Shown: positions 1 through 5,725 of the stretch, piece by piece
How positions within the stretch are numbered: the stretch's first letter is position 1
How the letters are laid out: every line of letters begins with the position of its first letter
Source: Campylobacteraceae bacterium
Lineage (GTDB): Bacteria; Campylobacterota; Campylobacteria; Campylobacterales; Sulfurovaceae
Length of the DNA stretch: 6,746 nucleotides
Assembly: GCA_027031505.1 (NCBI GenBank)
Contig: JALVQH010000060.1
Location: forward strand, 1-6,746
Reading direction: 5' to 3'
Translations under genes and position numbers: made by a program
Notes under the pieces: model-generated
What the model was told of the DNA's origin: nothing
The model's database searches: none
What the model saw: only the letters and a program-made list of their open reading frames with translations

Positions 1-353
1 TCCGAACCAACGGCGTCTGGATCGACAAGTCCGGCGGCAATTGTTCCAAACGGATCGGTTGAGACAAACCAGTCGGCAGCATTGATTCTGGAGAGGAGCG
101 GGGCGTCGTAATCCTGGATACGATGGAGGCGGGGAAGCGGGGTTCGCTTGTCGATGTCGGTCGTACGCTCCATCGTCTCATCGTGCAACACCATCAGCGT
201 TCCATCGCTCGCCGGCTGGATGTCCAGCTCAATCCAGTCAAAAAGTCCCACTGCTGCTGCAAAGGCCGAAAGGGTGTTTTCCGGATGAAGAGCCCGGTAA
301 CCCCGATGGGCAGCAAGGAGTGACCGTTTTTTCTGATGTAGATAAAAGTTCAT
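1..353 (-). CDS. Glycerophosphodiester phosphodiesterase (GDPD family), N-terminal part, cut by window edge
   Basis: GDPD enzymes hydrolyse deacylated phospholipid head groups (for example glycerophosphocholine or glycerophosphoethanolamine) to sn-glycerol 3-phosphate plus an alcohol. Reading the minus strand from the ATG at 353-351 gives 117 residues, still open at the window edge; the family is usually about 240 residues, so about half is visible. The N-terminal signature is intact: AHRGYR (H16, R17, G18), PENTLSAF (24-31), the metal-binding pair IELDI (E42, D44), and GTLMVLHDETMERTT with H57 and D58. By family knowledge, H16 and H57 are the acid/base histidines and E42/D44 are metal ligands. 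No signal peptide is seen, so a cytoplasmic UgpQ-like enzyme is likelier than a periplasmic GlpQ-like one. No good Shine-Dalgarno precedes the ATG, but it is the only start that keeps the HRG motif. It is divergent from the ABC operon. Family is confident; exact substrate is not known. Confidence 0.93.
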   Translation of the reverse strand, partial: MNFYLHQKKRSLLAAHRGYRALHPENTLSAFAAAVGLFDWIELDIQPASDGTLMVLHDETMERTTDIDKRTPLPRLHRIQDYDAPLLSRINAADWFVSTDPFGTIAAGLVDPDAVGS

Positions 354-380
354 AGTGTAAGATTAGGATTTTTTTTGTTA

Positions 381-399
381 ATCACCTCTGAATGGTGAT
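381..399. promoter_or_regulatory. Dyad in the divergent spacer, candidate operator
   Basis: ATCACC (381-386) and GGTGAT (394-399) form a perfect 6-bp inverted repeat with a 7-bp centre. It lies between the GDPD start (353) and the candidate promoter of the binding-protein gene (417-445). The symmetry is directly visible; the operator role is inferred from its place between two divergent genes. It could also be chance, since 6-bp arms are short. Confidence 0.3.
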
Positions 400-416
400 G
401 ATTATTGGGATTTTAA

Positions 417-445
417 AAGACATTTTAGATTTTTCAGACTATACT
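417..445 (+). promoter_or_regulatory. Candidate sigma70 promoter of the ABC transporter operon
   Basis: AAGACA (417-422) and TATACT (440-445) are separated by 17 bp and match the TTGACA/TATAAT consensus at 4 and 5 of 6 positions. The region is AT-rich. Transcription would start near 452, giving a leader of about 54 nt before the ATG at 506. This is assigned by eye only. Confidence 0.4.
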
Positions 446-505
446 TATGATGCCCGTCGTTACCATTCTGTGGTCAATCAATTTTACTCTTCAAAAGGAG
501 ACACA

Positions 506-1573
506 ATGAAAAAAATCATCCTCATCGGCGTTTCGGCTTTGACGCTGACAACCGGAATTCTCGCAGCGCAGGAGACCCTGCGGATCATCACGTGGAAAGG
601 CTACACCCCCAAAGCCCTCGTGGACAAGTTCGAAAAAGAGACGGGGATTAAGCTCAAGATTACCTACTCCAATAACGAAGAGATGATTGCCAAACTCCGG
701 GCGACACGCGGAGGCGGATTTGATCTCGCTCAGCCGAGTCAGGATCGGATCAGCTTCGTTCAGAAAAAGTTTCCGGTCTATCAGCCGATCGACTACTCCA
801 GGATCGATACCAAACAAATCATCCCCTCGATGCTTGAAGCGGTCAAGAAAAATTCGGGTGTCAACGGTAAAGGGTATGCCGTGCCGTTCTGTTACGGAAC
901 TACCGGGATGATCGTCAACAAAAAGCTTGCACCCGGAGCCAAAGACTGGTCGGATCTGTGGAGTCCGAAATATGCCGGCAAAATCTCCTACCGCCTCAAG
1001 CGTCCGCTGCTGATCGCTACGGCATTCGGGATGGGCAAAAATCCCTTTGCCCTCTATGGAGACATCAAAGCATACAAGAAACTGATGGCTGAGGTCGAGA
1101 AAAAACTGATCAATTCGAAAAAACTGGTCAAAAACTACTGGACCAGCGCCGACACGCAGAAAGCCAATATGCGCAGCGGGGATGTTGTCGTTGAGAGCGG
1201 TTGGGACGGTATCGGCTGGCAGCTGCACAAGGAGAATCCCGACATCGACTTCATCGCCCCCAAAAGCGGTGCGCTGGGCTGGATCGATACGTATGCCATC
1301 CCGGCCAAGTCCAAAAACGTAGAAGGGGCGTATAAATTCATCAACTTCATGCTCCGCCCCGAGAACGCGGCCTATTTCACCAACAAAGAGGGGTACGGTA
1401 CCGCCAGCGTCGGTGCAGACAAGCTGCTCAAACCGGAGATCAAAGACAACTTCAGCCGCTCCTTCTCCAAAACGGACATCGACAACATCAAATGGCATCC
1501 GCCCGTCCCAGAAGGGTTTGAAGCGATCGAATCCAAAGTGCTTGAGCGGATCAAAGCCGCCGAGGTCAAATAA
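506..1573 (+). CDS. potD: PotD-type periplasmic substrate-binding protein of an ABC importer; ligand uncertain
   Basis: This 355-residue protein captures the solute in the periplasm and delivers it to the permeases encoded downstream. The start at 506 is chosen because AAAAGGAG (493-500) sits 5 nt upstream and the product opens with a signal peptide (MKK, a hydrophobic stretch, cleavage near A20-A21). An upstream in-frame ATG at 392 would bury that signal behind 38 residues. The PotD fold signatures are clear: ITWKGYTP (28-35), FEKETGIKL (42-50), FDLAQPS (72-78), DWSDLWSPKYAGKI (147-160), GWDGIGW (232-238), GWIDTYAIPAKSKN (258-271) and INFMLRPENA (279-288). Compared by hand with E. coli PotD, the Trp pocket (W30, W233, W259) and D261 are kept. 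The positions of acidic polyamine ligands D168 and E171 appear to hold K165 and L168, in a stretch with R163 and R166. Gln327 appears to be H331. The fold is certain; polyamine specificity is doubtful, so the symbol marks family only. Confidence 0.9.
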   Translation: MKKIILIGVSALTLTTGILAAQETLRIITWKGYTPKALVDKFEKETGIKLKITYSNNEEMIAKLRATRGGGFDLAQPSQDRISFVQKKFPVYQPIDYSRIDTKQIIPSMLEAVKKNSGVNGKGYAVPFCYGTTGMIVNKKLAPGAKDWSDLWSPKYAGKISYRLKRPLLIATAFGMGKNPFALYGDIKAYKKLMAEVEKKLINSKKLVKNYWTSADTQKANMRSGDVVVESGWDGIGWQLHKENPDIDFIAPKSGALGWIDTYAIPAKSKNVEGAYKFINFMLRPENAAYFTNKEGYGTASVGADKLLKPEIKDNFSRSFSKTDIDNIKWHPPVPEGFEAIESKVLERIKAAEVK

Positions 1574-1602
1574 CACTTTTTGTCAGCGGGCAGTACCAAT
1601 TT

Positions 1603-1653
1603 CAGGAAGCAGGGTTTCAACCCTGCACTGCGGGATTAAAATCCCGCCTCCTG
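1603..1653. repeat. Tandem palindromes inside an outer stem (REP-like, three-way junction)
   Basis: Two perfect 18-nt hairpins stand side by side: GCAGGGTTTCAACCCTGC (1609-1626) and GCGGGATTAAAATCCCGC (1630-1647), each with 8-bp arms and a 2-nt loop. CAGGA (1603-1607) and TCCTG (1649-1653) form an outer 5-bp stem closing both. No T-run follows, so it does not look like an intrinsic terminator. Lying between the binding-protein and ATPase genes, it may stabilise the upstream mRNA end, as the REP element between malE and malF does in E. coli; that role is inferred. Confidence 0.75.
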
Positions 1654-1735
1654 CAAAATTCAATAGAAACCGGAAATTTTTTTGGAGGGTTCACTATAAA
1701 ACCGAGTCAGCAGCATGAGGGTATCGCCGAGTTTT

Positions 1736-1770
1736 CTCCGGAAGATTCTGCGATACATTTCCGGAGGAGG
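1736..1770 (+). promoter_or_regulatory. Strong RBS of the ATPase gene partly covered by an inverted repeat
   Basis: The Shine-Dalgarno GGAGGAGG (1763-1770) lies 4 nt before the ATG at 1775. CTCCGGAA (1736-1743) is perfectly complementary to TTCCGGAG (1759-1766), with a 15-nt loop, so in RNA the first half of the Shine-Dalgarno would be paired, leaving GAGG (1767-1770) free. A weak TATAAA (1695-1700) upstream could be the -10 of an internal promoter, but no convincing -35 accompanies it. The pairing is visible; a regulatory effect is inferred. Confidence 0.5.
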
Positions 1771-1774
1771 ATCG

Positions 1775-2833
1775 ATGAATAAAATACTTGAAGTCAAACA
1801 TCTCACCAAACACTTCAAAGAATTTACTGCAGTTGAAGATGTCAATTTTTACGTCGAAGAGGGGGGATTTTTTTCGATCCTTGGCCCTTCCGGATGCGGC
1901 AAGACGACACTGCTGCGGATGATTTCGGGTTTTATCGAAGCGACCGAAGGGGAGATCCTCATCGAAGGGAAGCCGATGAGGGGGATTCCGCCTGAGGAGC
2001 GTCCGGTTAACATCGTCTTTCAGTCTCTGGCACTGTTTCCGATGATGAATGTGTACGAAAACGTTGCTTTTGGCCTGCGCCGGAAAAAGCTGGACAAAAC
2101 CGAGATCGACACGCGGGTAAGGGAGATGCTTGCCCGGGTCGGGCTGGAGGGGTTTGAGAAGAAAAAGGTCACCGAACTCTCCGGCGGGCAGCGTCAGCGG
2201 GTGGCCATCGCCCGTTCATTGGTAATGAAACCCTCCATCCTGCTGCTCGATGAGCCGCTCGGAGCTCTGGATCGCAAGCTGCGTGAGCACATGAAGGTCG
2301 AGCTCAAGCTGTTGCAGAAGGAGATCGGCACCACGTTTATCTACATCACCCATGATCAGTCCGAAGCACTTGTGATGAGCGACAGGGTCGCGGTGATGAA
2401 CAAAGGACGCTTTGAGCAGATCGATACGCCGAAAAATCTCTACAAAAATCCCAAAACCGCCTTCGTCGCCGGTTTTGTCGGTGAGAGTAACCGCTTCGAA
2501 CTCTCCGGACGCCAGGGGGATACGATCCGCACCACAAGCGGATGGGAACTGGAGCGTCCCGGGTTGGATTTTGATCCTGATGTGCTCTTCATACGCCCCG
2601 AAGCGATCCTGATCAATCCTGATCCACAGATGGAGGCGATCGACCGATTTGATGCGACGATCAAAACAATCCTGTTTGACGGCGCCAACACTAAACTTTC
2701 GGCTGTACTCGGCGGCGGAGAGGAGCTGTTGGTTTCTCTGCCCCAGAACGCCCGGTACGACTCACTCTCCGAGGGGGATGCGGTGACGATCGGGATCCAC
2801 TACGATGACCTCAAGTGTTACCGGGAGGTGTAA
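1775..2833 (+). CDS. potA: PotA-type ABC transporter ATP-binding subunit
   Basis: This 352-residue cytoplasmic ATPase powers import through the two permeases encoded next. The nucleotide-binding domain is complete: Walker A GPSGCGKT (37-44), Q-loop Q83, signature LSGGQ (135-139), Walker B ILLLDE (155-160), D-loop GALD (163-166) and switch His H193 in ITHDQSEA. Residues from about 235 to the end form the TOBE-type regulatory domain typical of PotA, CysA and MalK-like importers; FIRPEAI (272-278) lies within it. The length fits PotA-like proteins. The start at 1775 is preferred over the in-frame ATG at 1715 because it follows GGAGGAGG by 4 nt and the product then begins directly with the NBD (MNKILEVKHL). 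The 201-bp gap to the binding-protein gene contrasts with the tight packing downstream. The ATPase does not set substrate choice, so polyamine, phosphonate, opine and related importers remain possible. Confidence 0.95.
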   Translation: MNKILEVKHLTKHFKEFTAVEDVNFYVEEGGFFSILGPSGCGKTTLLRMISGFIEATEGEILIEGKPMRGIPPEERPVNIVFQSLALFPMMNVYENVAFGLRRKKLDKTEIDTRVREMLARVGLEGFEKKKVTELSGGQRQRVAIARSLVMKPSILLLDEPLGALDRKLREHMKVELKLLQKEIGTTFIYITHDQSEALVMSDRVAVMNKGRFEQIDTPKNLYKNPKTAFVAGFVGESNRFELSGRQGDTIRTTSGWELERPGLDFDPDVLFIRPEAILINPDPQMEAIDRFDATIKTILFDGANTKLSAVLGGGEELLVSLPQNARYDSLSEGDAVTIGIHYDDLKCYREV

Positions 2834-2834
2834 G

Positions 2835-3683
2835 ATGGAGACCAAACGCAACCGGGCTTTTTATTTCGTGCTGCTTCCGGTGCTGGCATGGCTGATGATC
2901 CTGATCTTTATCCCCCACATTGAGCTGCTGGTCAATTCATTCAAGGTCGACGGCCAGGAGTCCTGGACGCTGGAGAATTACACCGACTTTTTTACCAACC
3001 GTATCTACTGGATGACCCTCGTCAAAACCGTTTCGTATGCGATTGGCGTGACTATCCTTGCTTTTATCGTCGCGTTTCCGGTGGCGTTCTATCTGACCAA
3101 AGTGGTCTCCAAACGCTATGTCGGCCCTCTGACGATGCTGCTGTTGGTGCCGCTGTGGGTCGGGGAGCTCATCACCATCTACGGCTGGATGATCATCCTC
3201 GGCGATCACGGTATCATCAATCAATTTCTGATCGATCTGGGGTGGATCGAGAAACCGCTGCCGCTGCTGTACAACGACTTCAGCATGATCCTCGGACTCC
3301 TCTACATGTCGGTGCTGTTTATGATCGTGCCGATCATGTCGACGCTGGAGAGTCTCGACGATTCGTTGATCGAAGCGGCGAGCGATCTCGGGGCGGGCAA
3401 ATGGACCATCATCCGCCGGATCGTAATCCCCTATGCGATGCCGGGGATCGTCTCGGGCTCGATCATCGTCTTCATGCTGGTTATCGGCGATTACCTTGCG
3501 CCCAATATCCTCGGCGGCAAAAGTTCGCTCTGGTTCACCGAACAGATCTACAACCAGTTCCTCTCGACATTCAACTGGAACGAAGGGGCGGCGTTTGGTT
3601 TCCTTCTTCTGCTTATTTCGTCGTTGATAGTCTGGATTGCCCTCAAGGTCTCCGGGCAGAAACTCGAAAGGGTCGGATCATGA
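2835..3683 (+). CDS. potB: PotB-type ABC transporter permease
   Basis: This 282-residue inner-membrane subunit forms half of the translocation channel. About six hydrophobic segments are visible, near residues 10-32, 66-88, 98-122, 150-171, 200-223 and 253-272. The cytoplasmic EAA loop that docks to the ATPase is intact, starting at E180 (EAASDLGAGKW, then IVIP at 196-199), including the conserved Gly. The start at 2835 lies 1 nt after the ATPase stop and has GGGAGG (2823-2828) 6 nt upstream inside the end of that gene. A longer reading from 2805 would overlap the ATPase gene and lacks its own ribosome site. The end overlaps the next gene by 4 nt (ATGA), which indicates translational coupling. 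It belongs to the same permease family as PotB, PhnU and similar subunits, so substrate cannot be read from it. Confidence 0.93.
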   Translation: METKRNRAFYFVLLPVLAWLMILIFIPHIELLVNSFKVDGQESWTLENYTDFFTNRIYWMTLVKTVSYAIGVTILAFIVAFPVAFYLTKVVSKRYVGPLTMLLLVPLWVGELITIYGWMIILGDHGIINQFLIDLGWIEKPLPLLYNDFSMILGLLYMSVLFMIVPIMSTLESLDDSLIEAASDLGAGKWTIIRRIVIPYAMPGIVSGSIIVFMLVIGDYLAPNILGGKSSLWFTEQIYNQFLSTFNWNEGAAFGFLLLLISSLIVWIALKVSGQKLERVGS

Positions 3684-4531
3684 TACGCTCACTCCCCAAT
3701 ACCTCTCTCTATCGCAACGGATACCGCTTCTATGTCGGGATTTTTTTTCTCTTCCTCGTTCTGCCGCTTGTTGTGATCTCCGTGCTGGCGTTTAATGATT
3801 CCAACTTCATCGCTCTGCCGTGGAAGGGGTTTACCTTCGACTGGTTTTTTGCCAACACCGACGATCGGGTGGGATTGTTTCAGGATGAAGACCTTGTGCG
3901 CAGTATCTGGGTGAGCATTGTGACGGCTTTGATTATGGGGCTCCTCTCCCTCGGGGTTGGGACGGCTGCAGCGCTGCTGTTTGTGCAGGAGAAATTTCGG
4001 GGAAAAAATTTCCTCTACTTTCTGGCGATTGCTCCGCTGGTGATTCCCGGGGTGATCCTCGGTATCTCGATTATCCTCACTTCGACGCAGGTGGCCGGAG
4101 GGATCGAAAAAGCGACCGGGTGGGATCCGGAATTTCTCAGCCCCGGCTTCTGGCTTGTGGTGCTGGGGCAGTTCAGTTTCGGAGCGACGTATGTGATGCT
4201 GATCGTCTCGGCGCGGCTGAAAAAATTTGACCCCACCCTTGAAGAAGCGGCATTGAGCCTCAAAGCGACCAAACTTGAGGCGATCCGCTATATCACGATC
4301 CCTTTTCTGAGGCCGGCACTCATCAGCGGGTTTGCGGTGGCATTTCTGATCAGTTTTTCCAACTTCAATACCACCATTTTCCTCATCGGATCGGATCCGA
4401 CACTCCCGGTTGAGCTTTTCACGCGAATCAAATTCAGCTCCACCCCTGTCCTCAATGCGATCAGCTTTTTGATCGTGGTTGTTATCAGCACCTTTGCCCT
4501 TGTCAACCTCTATCTTGATCGTAAAAAATGA
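3680..4531 (+). CDS. potC: PotC-type ABC transporter permease
   Basis: This 283-residue second channel subunit pairs with the preceding permease. Hydrophobic segments are seen near 17-38, 75-103, 111-135, 157-178, 208-233 and 258-279. The EAA loop begins at E189 (EAALSLKATKLEAIRYITIP), but the glycine that normally follows three residues after EAA is Lys (K195); the preceding permease keeps Gly there. The start is the ATG at 3680, overlapping the upstream stop as ATGA, with AAAGGG (3667-3672) 7 nt ahead. A much longer open frame upstream in the same phase runs through the preceding permease gene and is not real. The gene ends at 4531, within 20 nt of the phosphodiesterase start, so all four downstream genes appear to share one transcript. 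Confidence 0.92.
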   Translation: MIRSLPNTSLYRNGYRFYVGIFFLFLVLPLVVISVLAFNDSNFIALPWKGFTFDWFFANTDDRVGLFQDEDLVRSIWVSIVTALIMGLLSLGVGTAAALLFVQEKFRGKNFLYFLAIAPLVIPGVILGISIILTSTQVAGGIEKATGWDPEFLSPGFWLVVLGQFSFGATYVMLIVSARLKKFDPTLEEAALSLKATKLEAIRYITIPFLRPALISGFAVAFLISFSNFNTTIFLIGSDPTLPVELFTRIKFSSTPVLNAISFLIVVVISTFALVNLYLDRKK

Positions 4532-4551
4532 ATCAGCAGGAGAAAACAATA

Positions 4552-5340
4552 ATGAAATTTATCCACTTATCCGACATCCACCTTCTTGGAACTCCCTCCG
4601 ACAAGCTTTACGGCATCAAGCCATCCAAGCGTTTTAAAAGAGCACTGAAAAACATCCGTGCTCACCATTCCGATGCTGATTGTGTTGTTATTACCGGTGA
4701 TTTGACCAACAACGCCGACCCCGGCGCTTATGCGCAGTTGAAAAAGCAGATCGACGGATTGGGGATTCCTGTGTATCCCCTTATGGGCAACCACGATCAT
4801 CGCAAAACATTCTGGAAATTTTTTCCTGAATTTCGGGATGGGAATTTTGTTCAATATGTTCGGGAATTTGATAATCGTGTCTTCCTCTTTCTTGATACAC
4901 TGGTTGAAGGGGAAGAATACGGTTTATTGTGTGAAGAGCGTCTGGCATGGCTTGAGAAGCAGCTGAAGCGATACGCCGATCGCAAAGTCTATCTCTTGAT
5001 GCACCATCATCCTATCCGATCCGGACTCTATCGGATGGATACGGTGGGAAATTTCCGCAGTGCCAAAGCTTTCTGGAAACTCCTTTCCCGCTACGATTCG
5101 GTACAACATATCTTTTTCGGGCACCTTCATCGCCCCATGCAGGCGTTCCACCGTTCTGTCTCTTTGAGCGCTACCCGCAGTACCACTTTCCAGGTCGCCT
5201 ACCGTCCCGATGAAACAGCCGAACACCTCACCACTTCCGTCCAGCCGGCCTACAGTGTCGTTAAACTTGACGAAGAGGATATGGCGATCCATTTGTGTGA
5301 ATATCTCGGAGAGTATGGGGTGTCAAGGGTGGAAGATTGA
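4552..5340 (+). CDS. Class III metallophosphodiesterase, GpdQ/CpdA type (calcineurin-like)
   Basis: This 262-residue dinuclear-metal phosphodiesterase probably acts in the cytoplasm, as no signal peptide is seen. The full motif series is present: D8-x-H10 in HLSDIHL, G49-D50, G79-N80-H81-D82, MHHHP (150-154) and GHLH (190-193, H191 and H193). D8, H10, D50 and N80 fall at the same residue numbers as the metal ligands recalled for Enterobacter GpdQ, and KLYG (18-21) and VYPLMGNHD also resemble that enzyme. GpdQ cleaves glycerophosphodiesters; related CpdA cleaves cAMP, and sequence by eye cannot separate them. The start at 4552 is chosen because AGGAG (4538-4542) lies 9 nt upstream and family members begin directly at the SDxH strand. 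An ATG at 4528 overlaps the permease stop but has no ribosome site. Position as the last gene of the transporter operon suggests it processes the imported compound. The first half looks AT-richer than its neighbours. Confidence 0.9.
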   Translation: MKFIHLSDIHLLGTPSDKLYGIKPSKRFKRALKNIRAHHSDADCVVITGDLTNNADPGAYAQLKKQIDGLGIPVYPLMGNHDHRKTFWKFFPEFRDGNFVQYVREFDNRVFLFLDTLVEGEEYGLLCEERLAWLEKQLKRYADRKVYLLMHHHPIRSGLYRMDTVGNFRSAKAFWKLLSRYDSVQHIFFGHLHRPMQAFHRSVSLSATRSTTFQVAYRPDETAEHLTTSVQPAYSVVKLDEEDMAIHLCEYLGEYGVSRVED

Positions 5341-5370
5341 GTGAATGGTGAATAGTGAAGAGTGAATAGT
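5341..5370. repeat. Short heptamer tandem array (GTGAATA type)
   Basis: Immediately after the phosphodiesterase stop come four 7-bp units: GTGAATG, GTGAATA, GTGAAGA, GTGAATA, then GT. The period is exactly seven and variation is limited to the last two positions of each unit. It opens a 476-bp gene-free stretch. Confidence 0.8.
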
Positions 5371-5376
5371 TTTGGT

Positions 5377-5400
5377 AAGTGTTGCGGAGCAACACTTTTA
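5377..5400 (+). terminator. Candidate intrinsic terminator of the transporter-phosphodiesterase operon
   Basis: AAGTGTTGC (5377-5385) pairs perfectly with GCAACACTT (5389-5397) around a GGA loop, giving a 9-bp stem whose 3' side runs into TTTTA (5396-5400). It lies 37 bp after the last operon gene. The U-run is short, so termination may be weak; alternatively it is one more interspersed palindrome. Confidence 0.5.
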
Positions 5401-5409
5401 TCAGGAAAA

Positions 5410-5435
5410 GGGGCTGGGACTGAAGTCCCAACCCC
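5410..5435. repeat. Palindrome, first copy of TGGGACTGAAGTCCCA
   Basis: The core 16-mer (5415-5430) has 7-bp arms and a 2-nt loop, extended by GGGG (5410-5413) against CCCC (5432-5435) with one mismatch. An identical core occurs at 5618-5633. Confidence 0.85.
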
Positions 5436-5447
5436 AAAATCACAAAG

Positions 5448-5473
5448 TCGCGTAGGGTGTGCAATAGCACACC
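5448..5473. repeat. Left arm of inner inverted repeat, containing a hairpin
   Basis: It begins TCGCGTAGGGTG and ends with the local hairpin GGTGTGC-AATA-GCACACC (5456-5473, perfect 7-bp arms). The opposite arm is at 5524-5550. The next 17 nt hold another small stem, AATCGC-AAC-GCGATT (5476-5490). Confidence 0.8.
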
Positions 5474-5523
5474 AAAATCGCAACGCGATTGTTAAAATAT
5501 CCCCCGTAATGTAACCGTCGGAA

Positions 5524-5550
5524 GGTGCGCTATTGCGGCACCCTACGCGA
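5524..5550. repeat. Right arm of inner inverted repeat
   Basis: Its reverse complement reads like the left arm at 5448-5473, with one gap and about two substitutions. It can also fold on itself: GGTGC (5524-5528) pairs with GCACC (5538-5542) around an inner GC/GC and TATT loop, with one bulged G. Confidence 0.8.
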
Positions 5551-5617
5551 TGTATGCTGTAGCACCCTGTAACCTTGATTCTCCAAATATCACCAGATAC
5601 ATCGCAAACGATGTTTT

Positions 5618-5633
5618 TGGGACTGAAGTCCCA
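5618..5633. repeat. Palindrome, second copy of TGGGACTGAAGTCCCA
   Basis: This is an exact copy of the 16-mer at 5415-5430. Its flank GCCCCTTT (5634-5641) mirrors AAAGGGGC (5407-5414), so the two copies face each other. Confidence 0.85.
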
Positions 5634-5661
5634 GCCCCTTTGACGGTAGCAAGCGCCACCT

Positions 5662-5683
5662 GGGCAGACACATGGATCTGCCC
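5662..5683. repeat. Hairpin with GGGCAGA / TCTGCCC arms
   Basis: Perfect 7-bp arms (5662-5668 and 5677-5683) flank an 8-nt loop, followed by CTAC. From memory it resembles GTAGGGGC-type palindromes scattered in many bacterial genomes; that resemblance is unchecked. Confidence 0.65.
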
Positions 5684-5725
5684 CTACAAATAAGATTGCC
5701 ATAAGTAAGCCCCTGTAAAATTTTC

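Larger units (their letters stand above)
5407..5641. repeat. Nested inverted-repeat block (composite palindromic element)
   Basis: The outer arms are AAAGGGGCTGGGACT (5407-5421) and its exact reverse complement at 5627-5641. Inside them is a second inverted pair, 5448-5473 and 5524-5550, matching at about 24 of 27 positions and sharing TCGCGTAGGGTG and CAATAGC. Smaller stems sit within, listed separately. GCGATGTAT (5547-5555) and ATACATCGC (5597-5605) add a 9-bp inverted repeat. No coding frame here is convincing. It may be a non-autonomous mobile element or an accumulation of REP-like units. Confidence 0.7.

Noticed and set aside
123..323. 66-codon plus-strand frame at the left edge
   Set aside because: It lies opposite the GDPD signature motifs on the minus strand.
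392..505. N-terminal extension of the binding protein from the ATG at 392
   Set aside because: It would bury the signal peptide and lacks a ribosome site; the candidate promoter lies inside this stretch.
491..1576. Long antisense open frame (361 codons) covering the whole binding-protein gene
   Set aside because: No family signature; the plus strand encodes a clear PotD-fold protein with signal peptide and Shine-Dalgarno. The open frame results from codon bias.
3155..3679. Upstream part of the long open frame leading into the second permease
   Set aside because: It is an alternate frame of the first permease gene, with no membrane pattern; the real start is the ATG at 3680 with AAAGGG upstream.
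3689..4549. 286-codon minus-strand frame over the second permease
   Set aside because: Highly charged, low-complexity translation opposite a clear membrane protein; a shadow frame.
5378..5683. Possible CRISPR array from repeated short sequences
   Set aside because: Repeats are palindromic, inverted relative to each other and irregularly spaced; there are no uniform spacers or cas genes.
5250..5702. 150-codon minus-strand frame across the repeat-rich spacer
   Set aside because: It runs through palindromes and the terminator-like hairpin, and its translation shows no recognisable domain.
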